Origin: Brenneria izadpanahii
GTDB taxonomy: Bacteria > Pseudomonadota > Gammaproteobacteria > Enterobacterales > Enterobacteriaceae
Assembly: GCF_017569925.1 (NCBI RefSeq)
Contig: NZ_CP050854.1
Coordinates: forward strand, 930,001-994,000
Length of the DNA stretch: 64,000 nucleotides
Direction: 5' to 3'
This document shows, piece after piece, positions 47,415 through 57,035 of this stretch. The notes under the pieces are model-generated. The model saw nothing but the letters and a program-made list of their open reading frames with translations, made no database searches and had not been told where the DNA came from. The translations under genes were made by a program, and so were the position numbers. The stretch's first letter is position 1. Every line of letters starts with the position of its first letter.

Positions 47415-48278
47415 CTAGCGATGACGGGTAAACAGGCTGCCAACCCCGTTCGGCAGCAGGCGGATGACCAGCATGGCGGTAAGCAGCAGACCGATTTGTC
47501 CGGCCAGTTGCCCGTACCAGGCGTTTAGTCCGGTCTGGATCGCCCCCAGCGTCATGGCGGCGGGAATGGTGCCGACCAGTACGTTGGCGCCGCCGACCAC
47601 CACGGAAACAAAAGCCTGCACGATAAAGCTGCTGCCCATGGTGGGCACGGCGGTGAGCGTCGGCGCGTAGATGGCGCCGGCCAGCCCCGCCAGCCCGGCG
47701 CCCAGCGCGAATGTCTGGGTATAGAGACGGTCGGTTTCCAGCCCGAGACAGGCCGCCATGCGGGCATTCTGAATGGTGGACCTGGCGCAGACGCCGTAGT
47801 TGGTATGAAAGAACAGCCAGTACAGCAGCAACAGAATGGCGATGGCGAAAAGCGGCAACAGCGCTCGGTAGGTGGCGAAAGAGTAACCGCCTAGCGTGAA
47901 GGAGCCGAAAGGCGTGGACAGCCCTTCCAGCGACGGGCCGGCCAGCAGCAACATGCTTTGCTGCACGATCAGGCTGATCGCCCAGGTCGCCACCACCGAG
48001 TCGTACAGCCGGTGGTACAGATGACGCACCACCAGCCGTTCAATCACCCCGCCGGCGAACGCGGCGGCCAGTGAACCGGCCAGCATCGCCAACGGCAGCG
48101 GCAGACCGGACTTGTTCAGTGAGATCGTGACGTAGGCGCCGCACATGATGAATTCGCCGTGCGCCAGATTGATGACCCCCATCATGCCGAAGATCACCGC
48201 CAGCCCCAGCGCCGCGAGCACCAGATAGGCAAAGTTGTCGCCGAACTGATAAATCACCGAATAAAGAAAGGAGAGCAT
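47415..48278 (-). CDS. Amide/urea ABC transporter permease (UrtB/LivH type)
   Basis: 287-residue membrane permease. I start it at the ATG 48278 (MLSFLYSVIYQFGDNFAYLV; AAGGA ten bases before) rather than 17 codons earlier. It has MMGVINLAHGEFIMCGAYV (about 32-50) and ARSTIQNARMAACLGLETDR (about 167-186), both family signatures. It stands 99 bases after the binding-protein gene with a hairpin in between. Confidence 0.88.
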   Translation of the reverse strand: MLSFLYSVIYQFGDNFAYLVLAALGLAVIFGMMGVINLAHGEFIMCGAYVTISLNKSGLPLPLAMLAGSLAAAFAGGVIERLVVRHLYHRLYDSVVATWAISLIVQQSMLLLAGPSLEGLSTPFGSFTLGGYSFATYRALLPLFAIAILLLLYWLFFHTNYGVCARSTIQNARMAACLGLETDRLYTQTFALGAGLAGLAGAIYAPTLTAVPTMGSSFIVQAFVSVVVGGANVLVGTIPAAMTLGAIQTGLNAWYGQLAGQIGLLLTAMLVIRLLPNGVGSLFTRHR

Positions 48279-48328
48279 CTGCTGATAATCCTTGGTGCCC
48301 CGCGCGACACCGTAAGAAAGGGACAACA

Positions 48329-48358
48329 CCAGGGAAGCGCCGTTTGGCCGACGCTTCC
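48329..48358 (-). terminator. Attenuator hairpin between urtA- and urtB-like genes
   Basis: Arms AGGGAAGCG and CGCTTCCCT with a 12-base loop, 20 bases after the binding-protein stop. Such hairpins commonly let the binding protein be made in excess over the permease. Confidence 0.55.
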
Positions 48359-48377
48359 CTGACCGTAAACCGCCGGG

Positions 48378-49622
48378 TTATGGCTTGGGCGGATTAGACG
48401 GCGTGTACTGGCTGGTATCCGGCTTCACCGGCAGATTGCAGCCCGCCTCGCCCAGCCAGTATGGTTTGATGTCAGGCCAGACCTTGGGGATCTCGACGGA
48501 GTGATCTTCTTTGACGTGGGCCAGATAGATGGTATGGCTCAGGTGATGGCTTTTAGGATCGATGCAGACCTTGCCGGATGGGCCATCGGTACAGATATCC
48601 CCGCTTTCCAGCGCCTTGCGGACCGCCGTCTGATCGGTGCTGTTGGCGCGCTCAACCGCGAGTTTATATAGGTAAACGGCATCGTAGGCGTTGGCCGCTT
48701 CCTGATTGATGTAAGGCTCGTTGGGGAATTTGGCGCGGAAGCGCTGCTTAAAGTCGTTGCTGGCCGGCGTATCCACTTCCTCCATGTAATTCGCGGTAAT
48801 GTACATGTCTTTCAGCGCGGGCGCCTTGAAGCGTTTATGCTCGTAGGCCTGAGCCACATTGACGGAACTGGCCATCGGCAGATTAAGTTTCGCCGCCGCC
48901 TGCTGCTCGTAATAGGAAGACTGATTGGTGCCCACCAGCAACGTCATAACGAAATCGGGCTTGGCCTGCTGGATATTCTGAATGGTTTGACCGAATTGGG
49001 AGACGCTGAGCGGGATAAACTCTTCGCCGACCATGGTGCCGCCGTTGGCTTCGACTATCTGGCGCACCCATTCCGCCGAGATCTGGCCGAAGTTATAGTC
49101 GGCGGCAATGGTGTAAACTTTCTTGCCGTATTTTTCCATCATCCAGGGGATGAGGGTGGAAAACTGCTGTTCGGGCACCGCGCCGGTAACGAAGACATTG
49201 GTATCGCATACGCCGCCTTCATACTGGTTGTTGTACCAATAGAGCTGTTTTTCCCGATCCATGATCGGCCGGATAGCTTCGCGCGACGCGCTGGAAAAGG
49301 CGCCGAAAATAACATCGACCTTATCGTTTCTGATTAAACGGCGGGCCATTTGCTGAAAACGGGTATTGTCGGACTGCGTATCATATTTTATTAATTCAAC
49401 CGGGCGGCCAAGAATACCGCCTTTGGCATTGATCTCTTCGATCGCTAATTCGGTCGCATGAATTTTGGGAATAACGGGCAGAGCAAAATTACCGGAAGCG
49501 TCTTCCAGTAGGCCAATCTTTATCGGTTCGTCTGCTGCGGACGCCATACCTGAAAAGGTCACTGCAAGTGCGGAAGCGATCGCAAGTGTCAGAGCGGCGT
49601 AATTACCTTTTGTTCTGGACAT
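48378..49622 (-). CDS. Amide/urea ABC transporter substrate-binding protein (UrtA type)
   Basis: 414-residue periplasmic protein. A Sec signal peptide (MSRTKGNYAALTLAIASALA, cleavage near residue 29 after ASA) is followed by DEPIKIGLLEDASGNFALPV and the UrtA-like segment YWYNNQYEGGVCDTNVFVTG. Start chosen because CAGGGG lies seven bases before this ATG. Structure and neighbours (FmdA, AmiC) point to short-chain amides or urea as ligand. It is the first gene of the minus-strand amide operon and sits behind a leader with a terminator. Confidence 0.9.
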   Translation of the reverse strand: MSRTKGNYAALTLAIASALAVTFSGMASAADEPIKIGLLEDASGNFALPVIPKIHATELAIEEINAKGGILGRPVELIKYDTQSDNTRFQQMARRLIRNDKVDVIFGAFSSASREAIRPIMDREKQLYWYNNQYEGGVCDTNVFVTGAVPEQQFSTLIPWMMEKYGKKVYTIAADYNFGQISAEWVRQIVEANGGTMVGEEFIPLSVSQFGQTIQNIQQAKPDFVMTLLVGTNQSSYYEQQAAAKLNLPMASSVNVAQAYEHKRFKAPALKDMYITANYMEEVDTPASNDFKQRFRAKFPNEPYINQEAANAYDAVYLYKLAVERANSTDQTAVRKALESGDICTDGPSGKVCIDPKSHHLSHTIYLAHVKEDHSVEIPKVWPDIKPYWLGEAGCNLPVKPDTSQYTPSNPPKP

Positions 49623-49652
49623 AAATACCCCTGGCGTTGGTCTGGAAAGAAG

Positions 49653-49697
49653 CAAAAAAAAGAGCCCTGCATAGTCCGAAGACCTTGCATGGGCTCT
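49653..49697 (-). terminator. Leader terminator, probable AmiR antitermination target
   Basis: On the minus strand AGAGCCC...GGGCTCT plus an inner TGCA/TGCA and a C-TTCG-G capped tip form a strong stem, followed by TTTTTTTT. It lies between promoter and start codon, so transcription would stop before the operon unless antitermination occurs. Confidence 0.85.
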
Positions 49698-49714
49698 ATT
49701 GCCTTCACCACAAA

Positions 49715-49730
49715 CCGACATCATTGGCGG
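49715..49730 (-). promoter_or_regulatory. Candidate ANTAR-binding hairpin in the amide leader
   Basis: On the minus strand CCGCC-AATGAT-GTCGG: a 5-bp stem with one mismatch and a six-base loop with A at position 1 and G at position 4, the ANTAR target rule. A second hairpin GGC-AATAGA-GCC lies 11 bases on and shares bases with the terminator's 5' side, but its loop lacks G4. Confidence 0.55.
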
Positions 49731-49750
49731 CCTTGCGGAGAGTGAATGCC

Positions 49751-49780
49751 ACTATAAAAAGCAAATCGAAGCGTTGTCAA
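49751..49780 (-). promoter_or_regulatory. Sigma-70 promoter of the amide operon
   Basis: On the minus strand TTGACA (49775-49780), 18 bases, TATAGT (49751-49756). Transcription from here gives a leader of about 120 bases that holds the hairpins and terminator. Confidence 0.8.
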
Positions 49781-50240
49781 TGGTTAATTTTTCAATATAA
49801 ATCATATAGTAAAAACATATGCCGGCGCACTATTATTGAACACAGTCGCACGAATTTTGTGCAGTTCGCCAGGTTGCGCCGGCAGTCCGCTAACGTCTGG
49901 TTATTTATAAAATATCCCTATGCTGTTATTTTCGCGGACGCCGTTAATCGCAATGAAGAAATAATAATTGTTAATAGAATGCACTGCATAAGGAATGAGA
50001 AAAAATTTCCGTCCGACGATAAATAACGATCAAACCGGCCGCCGTTTTATATTTTTATCCCCAGCAACCATTCGTGAAAATTACCGGCGAATATTTCGCC
50101 CAAGCAGGGGATCGTTGCCTTGTGGACCAATTGTTAAGAACTGTAAATCCCTGCAAATGGGTATTTATCTGATAGTGGCCGCCGGGAAATCCCCGTATAT
50201 CTTCGCCTATCCGCCATAGCGGCAAGGGAGGAGTCACCCT
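49781..50240. other. Intergenic region between the amide operon and the DUF2502 gene
   Basis: 460 bases, A/T-rich on the left, without a supported gene. It contains a candidate CpxR site at 50143-50157 and the strong ribosome site of the DUF2502 gene. Confidence 0.6.
50143..50157 (+). promoter_or_regulatory. Candidate CpxR box
   Basis: GTAAA-TCCCT-GCAAA differs by one base from the CpxR consensus GTAAA-N5-GTAAA. It lies 84 bases before the ATG of an exported small protein, a plausible envelope-stress target. Not more than suggestive. Confidence 0.35.
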
Positions 50241-50636
50241 ATGTTTAAACCACTGTTAGTGAGTACGCTGTTAGTTGGAATGTTTGCCATGACGCCGGCG
50301 GCGGAAGCCAGCAGCGTTAGTATCGATCTGATGCCCGGCGTCACGTTGAATATCGGCGATCGCGATCGGCGTGGTTATTACTGGGACGGATATGACTGGC
50401 GCAGCGAGCGCTGGTGGCGTGAGCACCGGGGTTATCATCACGGCGAACGTAACCGGCATGGTTATTATTGGGATGGCTGGCGCTGGCGTGACGTCGGCTG
50501 GTGGCGCGAACACAACCGTGGCCCGCGTCATTTCGATCGCGGTCCGCGCGATTTTGATAGACATCATGCGCACCGCGATTCCCGGCGTGGACCGGGGCCG
50601 GGCTGGGACGACAGACGCGGTCCCGATCGGCACTAA
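50241..50636 (+). CDS. DUF2502 family periplasmic protein
   Basis: 131 residues with a signal peptide (cleavage after EASS/near residue 24), then SVSIDLMPGVTLNIGDRDRR, the YpeC/YncN-type DUF2502 start. Two tandem HGYYWDGWRW-like repeats and an Arg/His/Asp-rich tail (residues about 92-131, with HFDRGPRDFDRHH) follow. The function of the family is unknown; the tail could bind metal or polyanion. AGGGAGGAG gives a very strong ribosome site. A terminator follows 10 bases after the stop. Confidence 0.85.
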   Translation: MFKPLLVSTLLVGMFAMTPAAEASSVSIDLMPGVTLNIGDRDRRGYYWDGYDWRSERWWREHRGYHHGERNRHGYYWDGWRWRDVGWWREHNRGPRHFDRGPRDFDRHHAHRDSRRGPGPGWDDRRGPDRH

Positions 50637-50646
50637 GCGGATGTGA

Positions 50647-50680
50647 AAAACCGGGAGCCGGAAGGCTCCCGGTTTTGTTT
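50647..50680. terminator. Bidirectional terminator, DUF2502 gene / cpdB
   Basis: 13-bp stem AAAACCGGGAGCC/GGCTCCCGGTTTT with a GGAA loop, flanked by A and T runs on both sides, between converging genes. Confidence 0.9.
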
Positions 50681-50688
50681 CATGCCGT

Positions 50689-52641
50689 TTACCCGCCGTG
50701 TTGCAGATCGAGACGATAAACGGCGAATCCCGCCTGGTCCGTGCCGATGGCGCTCATCGGATACTGCGCTTTCTCTTTAATAAATGCCGCCGCTTTATCT
50801 GACGGCGAGGTTTCAAACCGTATATCCAGCGGCGTGTCGCTGGCGATTGGCGCCAGCCGCCAGTTATTGTCGGCCTGCGGCTTCACTTCCCCTGATTTTT
50901 GGGTTTCCGCGCTGATATAGGCGGCCAGTACCGCGCGGTTTTCATCCGGAGAGGCGAAGGCGATATGTTTTTCCCCGGTGCCGGCGAACTTCTCGCCATA
51001 GGCGCGATAGTTATTGGTGGCGATGAGGAAGACCGCATTGGGATCGATCGCTTTACCGTTGAAGGTCAGGTTTTTGATGCGGCGCGCGTTATCGTTGATT
51101 AAGGCGCACTCGCCGTCATAACGGGCCGGCTGAGTCACGTCGATCTGATAGCTCACGCCGTCGATGACATCGAAATTATAGGTGCGGAAACCGTCCCAGT
51201 TGAGCAGCTCCTGGGGTTTGTCGCTGCGAACGTCAATCTGATTGAACTGGCCCGCCGAGCACTCCAGCCATTCCCGCACCTCTTCCCCTTTCACTTTCAC
51301 CACCACCAGCGTGTTGGGATACAGGTAAAGATCCGCCGCATTACGGAAGGTTAACCGGCCTTTTTCCACTTCGACGAAGCTGGCCGGATCGTTTTTGCGT
51401 CCACCGGCCTTAAAGGGCGCGGCGGCGGACAGCACCGGCAGATCGGCCAGGTCGGGATCGCCCTGAATAAAGTGTTCGACATAAGCGCGCTGGGCGTTGT
51501 TGACGATCTGCACCGTCGGATCGTCCTGGATCAGCGACAGATAGCTGTACATGTTATCGGCGGATTTGCCGATCGGCTTGCTGACGAAGTCACGTGTGTT
51601 GCGGTGCGCTTCGGACAGCACGCCGACCAGATTGGCGTCTTCCGCCGCCAGCGATTTTTTCTGCGCTTTATCATATATCGGCCTGGCTTCCGCTTTGGCC
51701 TTCTCAACCCGCCAAACGCCGCTGTCGTTATTCAGCGTGAAATCCACCACGCCAAGATGATCGCCCCACTGGCCGGGCATAACGGCAGGAATGCCATTGA
51801 GCGTACCCTGAGCGATATCGGCGCCTTTTATGGCGGCGAAATCCTGGCTGGGGAAGACGGCATGGGCGTGACCGAACATGATGGCGTCAATGCCCGGAAT
51901 TTGGCTGAGGTAGTAGACGGAGTTTTCCGCCATGGCTTTGTAAGGCTCGGCGGAGAGGCCGGAGTGTGGGATCGCCACCACCAGATCGGCTCCTTGCCTG
52001 CGCATTTCCGGCACCCACTTTTTGGCGCTTTCGGTAATGTCTTCGACCGTAACTTTGCCCGACAGATTGGCTTTATCCCATACCAGTATTTGCGGCGGCA
52101 CAAAACCAATGTAGCCGATGCGCAAAATATGGGCGTTGCCTTCGCGGTCGGTTACCGATTTATCTTCAATGCGATAGGGCGTAAACAACGGTTTGCCGGT
52201 TTTGGCGTCCAGCACGTTGGCGTTCACATAGGGGAATTTTGCGCCGGCCAGCGCCTTATGCAGGTAATCCAGACCGTAGTTGAACTCGTGGTTGCCAATG
52301 TTCCCCACGGAGTAATCCAGCGTATTGAGCGCCTGATAGACGGGATGAACTTCTCCCTCCTTTAAGCCCTTGGCCGCCATGTAATCCCCTAACGGGCTGC
52401 CCTGGATGATATCGCCGTTATCCACCAGCACGCTGTTCGCCGCTTGGGCGCGCGCCGCATGAATCAGGCTGGCGGTGCGCACCAGACCGAATTTATCGGT
52501 CGGCATATCTTTGTAGTAATCGAAATCCATCATATTGCTATGCAAATCGGTGGTTTCCATTACCCTTAAATCAACGGTGGCGGCGTGGACGGTGGCGGAA
52601 ATAAGCGTGGCAAGCAGGCTTAATGCCAGCGAATGCTTCAT
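50689..52641 (-). CDS. cpdB: 2',3'-cyclic-nucleotide 2'-phosphodiesterase/3'-nucleotidase
   Basis: Periplasmic enzyme of 650 residues that opens 2',3'-cyclic nucleotides and removes 3'-phosphates, feeding nucleosides into the cell. The signal peptide [20 protein letters not shown] is followed by the metallophosphatase motifs [35 protein letters not shown] and GHAHAVFP, all intact; a 5'-nucleotidase C-terminal domain follows. I use the ATG at 52641 (GGAGTCA upstream), which gives the length of E. coli CpdB. Divergent from cysQ as in E. coli. Confidence 0.96.
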   Translation of the reverse strand: MKHSLALSLLATLISATVHAATVDLRVMETTDLHSNMMDFDYYKDMPTDKFGLVRTASLIHAARAQAANSVLVDNGDIIQGSPLGDYMAAKGLKEGEVHPVYQALNTLDYSVGNIGNHEFNYGLDYLHKALAGAKFPYVNANVLDAKTGKPLFTPYRIEDKSVTDREGNAHILRIGYIGFVPPQILVWDKANLSGKVTVEDITESAKKWVPEMRRQGADLVVAIPHSGLSAEPYKAMAENSVYYLSQIPGIDAIMFGHAHAVFPSQDFAAIKGADIAQGTLNGIPAVMPGQWGDHLGVVDFTLNNDSGVWRVEKAKAEARPIYDKAQKKSLAAEDANLVGVLSEAHRNTRDFVSKPIGKSADNMYSYLSLIQDDPTVQIVNNAQRAYVEHFIQGDPDLADLPVLSAAAPFKAGGRKNDPASFVEVEKGRLTFRNAADLYLYPNTLVVVKVKGEEVREWLECSAGQFNQIDVRSDKPQELLNWDGFRTYNFDVIDGVSYQIDVTQPARYDGECALINDNARRIKNLTFNGKAIDPNAVFLIATNNYRAYGEKFAGTGEKHIAFASPDENRAVLAAYISAETQKSGEVKPQADNNWRLAPIASDTPLDIRFETSPSDKAAAFIKEKAQYPMSAIGTDQAGFAVYRLDLQHGG

Positions 52642-52850
52642 TACATTGACTCCTTTGCAGCTGTTATTGGAGGTATATCTCATATAATGATGAATTTATG
52701 GTTAAGCATCACTGGGAAATGTGAAGATAATCATAAAATAACGCCCCTAATCGTAGTTTGTTTCACCGTTGTATAATGATAAGTATGGATCGTGTGTGGC
52801 GGCGGGGAGTTATCCGTTCCACGGCATAACCGATAACAATGAGGTAGAAA

Positions 52851-53591
52851 ATGCTGGAACATATTTGCCAACTGGCCCGTGATGCAGGGGATGCCATCAT
52901 GCAGGTATATGACGGGCATCAGCCAGTTGAGGTGGCGCATAAGAAAGACGATTCGCCGGTGACCGCTGCCGATCTGGCTGCGCATCGGGTGATTAAAACC
53001 GGCCTGGCGGCGGCATACCCGGATATTCCGCTGCTGTCGGAAGAAGATCCGCCGCAGTGGCCGGAGCGCCGGCATTGGCAACGTTACTGGCTGGTCGATC
53101 CGCTGGACGGCACGAAAGAGTTTCTCCAGCGCAATGGTGAATTCACGGTGAATATCGCGCTGATTGAAAACGGTCAGGCGGTGCTGGGCGTGGTTTATGT
53201 GCCGGTTACGGGGGTAATGTATTCCGCCGCAGAGGGCAAAGCGTGGAAAGAAGATAAAGAGGGCCGCCGGCAGATTAGCGTTCGGGATGCGCGCCCGCCT
53301 CTGGTGGTGGTGAGCCGTTCCCATGTGGATAAAGAGCTGAAAGATTATCTTGCCCAATTGGGGGAACACCAAACGGTCGCTATCGGCTCGTCGCTGAAAT
53401 TTTGCCTGGTGGCGGAAGGGAAGGCGCAGCTTTACCCCCGTTTCGGACCAACCAATGTGTGGGATACGGCCGCCGGACATGCGGTTGCCGTGGCTGCCGG
53501 CGCACAGATTCATGACTGGCAGGGTAAACCGTTGTCGTATGCGCCGCGTGAATCGTTCCTGAACCCCGGTTTCCGCGTATCGCTGTTCTGA
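52851..53591 (+). CDS. cysQ: 3'(2'),5'-bisphosphate nucleotidase CysQ
   Basis: Lithium-sensitive phosphatase of 246 residues that converts PAP to AMP, preventing toxicity from sulfate assimilation. The inositol-monophosphatase-family motifs [12 protein letters not shown] (about 33-44), LLSEEDPP and [12 protein letters not shown] (about 82-93), and [15 protein letters not shown] (about 203-217) are complete. TGAGGTAG precedes the ATG. It is divergent from cpdB with about 200 bases between. Confidence 0.96.
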   Translation: MLEHICQLARDAGDAIMQVYDGHQPVEVAHKKDDSPVTAADLAAHRVIKTGLAAAYPDIPLLSEEDPPQWPERRHWQRYWLVDPLDGTKEFLQRNGEFTVNIALIENGQAVLGVVYVPVTGVMYSAAEGKAWKEDKEGRRQISVRDARPPLVVVSRSHVDKELKDYLAQLGEHQTVAIGSSLKFCLVAEGKAQLYPRFGPTNVWDTAAGHAVAVAAGAQIHDWQGKPLSYAPRESFLNPGFRVSLF

Positions 53592-54047
53592 TCCGTTCCC
53601 GTTTTTCCCTCCAGCGATCGCTATGCGGCAGGAAACGCCTGCCGCGATTATCTCGCCGTTTTTTTCATCCGCGTGCTTTTTCGCCAGGCGTCGAGCAAGG
53701 GGCGATCGCTGTCGTCGTTTTGTCATGTACGTTCAGTAGATTAGCCAGCGGTCGGAAACGAGGCGGAAAAATCCGCCTGGTTTGGAGAGACCGGTCTGCC
53801 CTGCAATCCGTTGGCGCAGAAATCATGAATACTGCTTTTTTTGAATATTTACACTAATTGTGGGTGAAATATTTGAATACCGCTCTGTAAAAGTGTGTAA
53901 AAGCAGTTAATGATACTGTTCAGCGCGGAACTAAATGTCGTTTAATAGAACTAAATCAGTGTCCATTATTTCATTAGCGCTCTGAATCCTTTGCCTTGTT
54001 GGTCAGAGGAAGCGCGTAAAACAAGAAAATGGGAGGAGAGTACAACG
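53592..54047. other. Intergenic region between cysQ and ytfK
   Basis: 456 bases without a gene. It holds a small hairpin AGGCGGA-AAAA-TCCGCCT (53761-53778) and two direct copies of TGTAAAAG ten bases apart (53886-53893 and 53896-53903), followed by A/T-rich promoter sequence. ytfK in E. coli is controlled by PhoB and CRP; the copies resemble half-sites of a tandem-binding regulator, but do not match a PhoB box well. Confidence 0.5.
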
Positions 54048-54254
54048 ATGAGGATCTTCGAACGCTACAATCCTATGAAGGTCGCCAAGTATGTAAAAAC
54101 CCTGTTCCGTGGACGAATTTACATTAAAGGTATTGGCGCTTTTGAATTCGATTACGGCAAAATTTTGTTGCCAAAGACGCAAGACAAACAGCATTTGCTG
54201 GTGATGTCTGAAGTGAACCGTCAGGTCATCCGATTACAGGCCGAGATGGGGTGA
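54048..54254 (+). CDS. ytfK: YtfK, stringent-response stimulating protein
   Basis: 68-residue DUF1107 protein. YtfK binds SpoT in E. coli and tilts it toward (p)ppGpp synthesis under phosphate or fatty-acid stress. The sequence [20 protein letters not shown] and [17 protein letters not shown] are close to E. coli. The ATG at 54048 follows GGGAGGAG; a longer frame upstream is not supported. Followed by a terminator. Confidence 0.94.
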   Translation: MRIFERYNPMKVAKYVKTLFRGRIYIKGIGAFEFDYGKILLPKTQDKQHLLVMSEVNRQVIRLQAEMG

Positions 54255-54299
54255 GGGTAAACCCGCCGCGATCGATAAGGATCGCTCGCCTGTAACGAT

Positions 54300-54330
54300 A
54301 ACGGCCCATTAAGGGCCGTTTAGTTTTTTA
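54300..54330 (+). terminator. Terminator of ytfK
   Basis: Stem AACGGCCC/GGGCCGTT with a 5-base loop ATTAA, followed by TAGTTTTTTA. Confidence 0.88.
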
Positions 54331-54564
54331 CGAACAAATAAAGTTTTAGCCCGCTTATCCCTGCGCTGGGCCTGTTTGTGGTTCACATAATGCGGGGTTG
54401 ATGGCGGGTTTTGCCGCTACTCGGCGTAAGAAATTATACAGCGTTGAACTTGGCCGCCGGGCGCGAGCTGTGATATCGCCGATCTATGATATCGCATAGA
54501 AAGGCGGTATTGCGGCGCATAAAACTGTCTCCGAGTCAGCATAAATAACCGTGACTAAGAGACG

Positions 54565-54600
54565 GCCGGCAAGGGAGAGAGGTTGGGCGGGGATAAACCG
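54565..54600. repeat. Copy of a short dispersed repeat
   Basis: CCGGCAAGGGAGAGAGGTTG followed by GGCGGGGATA. It shares GGTTGGGCGGGG with the copy at 63203-63268 and GGCAAGGG...GCGGGG with the copy at 33481-33500. Confidence 0.5.
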
Positions 54601-54608
54601 CCGACAGG

Positions 54609-55933
54609 CTACTTTTTCTCTTCCGTTTTCGCTTCGCCGGAGGCGGCGGGTTTATCCTCCAGCCGGGTGACCAGCAGTTGGTCGATTTTATAGCTATCAA
54701 TATCCACGACTTCAAATTTGAAACCAGAGAAGCGGACAAAATCGGTGCGTTTCGGGATCTTGCGCAGGGTGTACATCATAAATCCGCCGATGGTTTCATA
54801 ATTACCCGCATGAGGGAAATCATCGATGCACAGCGCGCGCATCACATCTTCTATCGGCGTTCCCCTTCGATCAGCCAGGAGTTTTCATCACGGGCGACGA
54901 TCTGTTCCTCCATCCCCTGACCGACGAGATCGCCCATCAACGTGGTCATGACGTCGTTAAGGGTAATAATGCCGACCACCAGCGCATATTCGTTCAGAAT
55001 AACGGCAAAATCTTCTCCCGCCGTTTTAAAACTCTCCAATGCCTCGGACAGAGTCAGCGTATCCGGGACGATCAGCGCGGGACGAATTTGCACGCCGCTA
55101 TGCAGTTCAAGGCTTTGGTTGCCCAGCACGCGGTTAAGCAAATCTTTTGAGTCCACATAGCCGACAACCTGATCGATATGGCCATTGCAGACCAGGAATT
55201 TGGAGTGCGGCTGCTGGGCGATTTTCTCTTTGATCTGCGCTTCTTCTTCATGCAAATCGAAAAACACCACGCTTTCGCGCGGCGTCATGGAGGAAGGCAC
55301 CGTGCGCGACTCCAGTTCAAACACGTTTTCTATCAGTTCGTGTTCCTGCTTGCGCAGCACGCCCGCCAAGGCGCCGGCTTCGACTACCGCGTAAATATCA
55401 TCGGAGGTGATGTCATCCTTACGCACCATCGGCAGCTTAAGCAGCCGGAAAATAACGTTTGCCAGGCCGTTGAACAACCATACCAACGGGCGGAAGATAA
55501 ACAGGCAGAAGCGCATAGGATTGATAATGCGGATAGCAACGGCCTCTGGGGCAATCATGCCAATGCGTTTCGGGGTGAGATCGCCAAATAGAATAAACAG
55601 GCTGGTGACGAGCACGAACGAACAAACAAAGCTGACTTTGTCGGCCGATTCCGGCGACATGAATTGTTCAAATAGCAGAGTGAAGGTGGGTGAAAAGGCG
55701 GCATCGCCGATAATACCGGCCAGAATGGCGACCGCATTGATGCCGATTTGAATGACGGTAAAGAAAATGCCGGGGGTTTCCTGAAATTTCAATACCATAT
55801 CGGCGTTGAGATTTCCCTCGTCGGCCAGCTGTTTGAGTTTTATTTTACGGGACGCGGCCAGCGAGATTTCGGACAGCGCAAAAAATGCACTAAGGGCAAT
55901 GAGAAGAATAATAAGTAATAGACTGTTTAACAT
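54609..55933 (-). pseudogene. ytfL: ytfL, CorC/HlyC-type membrane transporter, frameshifted
   Basis: YtfL has a DUF21 membrane domain, two CBS domains and a CorC/HlyC domain; in E. coli it is implicated in putrescine export. Here the frame from MLNSLLLIILLIALSAFFAL runs through ARDENSWLIEG and then hits a stop. In the next frame it continues TPIEDVMRALCIDDFPHAGN to the normal end. One base is missing in a GGGG run (minus strand; 54862-54865), where related genes read GGCGG or similar. The tail lost is the C-terminal ~85 residues of the CorC domain. Either a recent mutation or a homopolymer sequencing error. Confidence 0.88.
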
Positions 55934-56126
55934 AATGTTTTCGCTTTGACCCGGAAGCGGGAAAGGCAATCCTCAGAAAGGCAAAATATCTTAAATAACG
56001 CACTGGAAGCCGTTAACGGGGCTGGGAACCAGCCCAAATCTTTACGATACCCGTCATATTTCATATTGAAGTCTATTGGGTATCCGGCGGGGATTATAAC
56101 AGGAGTGGTGAATTTACTGCCATATC

Positions 56127-56768
56127 TCAATGCTGAGGGGGCAGACAAATGCCGATACCGCCTAGTCCGCAGTAACCTTCCGGGTTTTTATACAGATACT
56201 GCTGGTGCTCGTCTTCCGCATAATAGAAAGGGCCGGCGGCAACGATTTCCGTGCTGATGGTCCGGGTATCGCCGTTGTCTTTCATCGCCTGTTGAAAACG
56301 CTGATAACTCTCCTTGGCTTCCTTTTCCTGCTCCGGCGTAAGCGTATAAATCGCGGAGCGGTATTGGGTGCCGATATCGCCCCCCTGGCGCATTCCTTGT
56401 GCTGGATCGTGGTTTTCCCAGAAAAGTTGCAACAGCTGGCTATAAGCGATCTCTTTGGGATCGAACACCACGCGCACCGCTTCGGCATGGTCGGTTTTCC
56501 CGCTGCAAACTTCGCGATAGGTGGGGTTGGGCGTATAGCCGCCGGTATAGCCCGCGGCAGTGCTGTAGACGCCGGGTTGCTGCCAAAAAAGACGCTCTAC
56601 CCCCCAAAAACATCCCATCGCAAAGAGCGCGACTTCCATATGGTCGGGCACATGGGTCATGGAGTGACCATTAACGGCATGCAGTCTGGCGACCGGCATC
56701 GGCGTGATGCGTCCGGGCAAGGCCTCTGATTGTTTAATTCGCTGCGTTTTATCGACGTTACCTATCAC
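56127..56768 (-). CDS. msrA: Peptide methionine sulfoxide reductase MsrA
   Basis: Repairs oxidised methionine (S-epimer) in proteins using thioredoxin. 213 residues. The catalytic Cys is in [13 protein letters not shown] (about 49-61) and the resolving cysteines are in the [16 protein letters not shown] tail; [20 protein letters not shown] and [11 protein letters not shown] complete the substrate site. Divergent from tamA, as in E. coli, with a 270-base A/T-rich region between. Confidence 0.97.
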   Translation of the reverse strand: MIGNVDKTQRIKQSEALPGRITPMPVARLHAVNGHSMTHVPDHMEVALFAMGCFWGVERLFWQQPGVYSTAAGYTGGYTPNPTYREVCSGKTDHAEAVRVVFDPKEIAYSQLLQLFWENHDPAQGMRQGGDIGTQYRSAIYTLTPEQEKEAKESYQRFQQAMKDNGDTRTISTEIVAAGPFYYAEDEHQQYLYKNPEGYCGLGGIGICLPPQH

Positions 56769-57035
56769 TTTTTGTGCCCTCAGCGTTACAAATCAACGTT
56801 ATGTCTTCTGAAGCATAACCGAGAAGTTTTACTCTGTCTTTATAACCTATATATGTTTAATGTTAAGATTATGTTCACTTGTAACGCTGCATTTTAGAAT
56901 TTACCGATTAAAATCTATAGCTAAAGGAAAATATTAATATTTCCTGCTAACGTTGCGGGCAAATGGCGTTTACCGACATAACGCAATATTAAACGATATA
57001 CTTGATGTAATAGAACACGGTTATCAGGGAGCTAA

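Larger units (their letters stand above)
54255..54608. other. Intergenic region between ytfK and ytfL
   Basis: 354 bases between converging genes. It holds the ytfK terminator and a repeat copy at 54565-54600. Nothing else is recognisable. Confidence 0.6.

Noticed and set aside
48329..48358. Considered as end of the binding-protein operon
   Set aside because: No U run follows and the permease genes lack their own promoter signal, so it is treated as an attenuator, not a true operon end.
51472..52365. Plus-strand open frame of 297 codons
   Set aside because: Antisense to cpdB; no ribosome site and no family features.
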